The position numbers were made by a program, and so were the translations under genes. A stretch of DNA of 64,000 nucleotides from Vigna angularis (Eukaryota > Streptophyta > Magnoliopsida > Fabales > Fabaceae): positions 682,001 through 746,000 of the forward strand of contig NC_068977.1 in the NCBI RefSeq assembly GCF_016808095.1. Direction: 5' to 3'. The notes beneath the pieces are model-generated. The model had not been told where the DNA came from. It saw only the letters and a program-made list of their open reading frames with translations, and searched no databases. This document shows, one piece after another, positions 63,331 to 64,000 of this stretch (positions within the stretch are counted from its first letter, which is position 1; each line of letters begins with the position of its first letter).

Positions 63331-64000
63331 ACATATTTTCGACCTTACAAGGTACGAACACACCCTTTAAGCTAGAAATACGATCATGTTTCCCTTATAC
63401 TGCAGGTGACTGATGAGTCGATATTTTATTCACTTCACTTAGTTTATTGTACTAGATTTAATTAGGGAATTGTGCATAATTGTCCAGTATTTTCCCATTT
63501 TACTGAATTGAGCTTAATTCGATCAGAAATTCTTATTTTAATTAATTTGAATTATCTGAGACTAATTATTTACATTATTAATTGCAGAGAAAATATTGGA
63601 TAATATTTTGGGACATTTGAAACAACATTCATTTGCACACAGTTATTTACTTGGAAGAAATATCATTATTAACTTTGAACTAATACACCACATGGCTGAA
63701 GAATTAAGTGCTATGCGTGTCACAGGTTATATTATTGGTTTATTCACTCTTGGAAGAAAACCACTCAGAGGTGCACACGGTAGAAAATAGTTGATGCCAT
63801 GCCTTTGAATGGAAAGTGTCACGACATTGGATGTAATAGGTTACATGGCCCATAGACAATTCACATTGGCAAACACTAATGCATGAAAGATGGAGGGGGC
63901 CACCACTTGGTTAAAATCCACGTATGAAAGAAGCTCCAAATTGCAAAATGATAAATTTTATTGGTTTAATATTATGAAGGGAATCGGCTTAAACATGTAT
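63331..64000 (+). other. Unidentified interior of the second Tat-like element
   Basis: AT-rich DNA with no gag homology. It includes a possible acceptor (TTAATTGCAG at 63588) followed by a 64-codon frame (63596-63790) that I do not recognise. It could be captured host DNA or a non-autonomous interior. Confidence 0.4.

Larger units (their letters stand above)
61774..64000 (+). mobile_element. Left part of a second Tat-like Gypsy element (runs off the window)
   Basis: Plus-strand element: LTR 61774-62984 (TGTACC ... CGAAACA, same termini as the element at 11836), primer-binding site 62987, then a leader homologous to the other Tat-like element (GTGACCACGAGAAA). The gag start codon is AAG here instead of ATG. 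A TTCGGCC-rich repeat follows, then DNA with no gag homology. The right LTR lies outside the window, so total length and target duplication are unknown. Confidence 0.82.

Noticed and set aside
63410..63417. CTGATGAG, a hammerhead-ribozyme core-like string
   Set aside because: No matching CGAAAC second core or pairing stems seen nearby; likely chance.

Overview
The window is nuclear DNA from a flowering plant, most likely a legume of the Phaseoleae such as Vigna. The evidence is GT-AG introns in every host gene, AT-rich intergenic DNA, plant-only protein families (CASP-like, ERD7/senescence domain, WOX, CSLC) and several large Ty3/Gypsy LTR retrotransposons with CG-rich minisatellites in their LTRs. 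The genus is an inference; the plant origin is not in doubt.

Layout. (1) 1-9,900: two host genes on the + strand, cytosolic ribosomal protein eS12 (396-1796) and a CASP-like four-helix membrane protein (6315-8617), separated by about 4.5 kb of AT-rich DNA. (2) 9,900-34,870: an old tandem segmental duplication. Copy 1 is 9,905-11,720. Copy 2 starts near 21,850 and runs to 34,860, interrupted by insertions. Between the copies lies a Tat-like Gypsy element (11,836-21,794, minus strand) with gag-pol, a TATA-driven antisense ORF on the opposite strand, and an 86-bp hairpin repeat array where the two coding regions converge. Inside copy 2 lies a Tekay-like element (22,015-30,322, minus strand). Its pol is almost entirely missing and the gap holds a 2.6-kb insert with an intact, intron-containing WOX-type homeobox gene on the + strand. 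Copy 2 also carries an ERD7/senescence-domain gene (31,359-33,616) that copy 1 lacks. (3) 34,870-61,500: two NADPH-dependent quinone/enone oxidoreductase paralogs (36,085-37,386 and 60,145-61,452) with identical four-exon structure, and relic pieces of a third copy between them. The space between also holds a CSLC glucan-synthase pseudogene, a nearly perfect complete Tekay/chromovirus element (39,691-49,808, + strand, uninterrupted 1516-aa Gag-Pol), MITEs with 9-bp target duplications and old repeats. (4) 61,774-64,000: the left part (5' LTR, primer-binding site, leader) of a second Tat-like element that runs off the window.

The host genes are independent housekeeping or stress-related genes and form no pathway or operon. 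The item most worth attention is the WOX-like homeobox gene riding inside a recently inserted LTR retrotransposon in antisense orientation. It has an HD, a WUS-box-like motif and an EAR-like motif with open frames and plausible splice sites. Secondary points are the integrase catalytic Glu-to-Lys change and gag deletion in the Tat element, its convergent hairpin array, a start-stop uORF (ATGTAG) ahead of ERD7, and three MITEs with perfect 9-bp target duplications.
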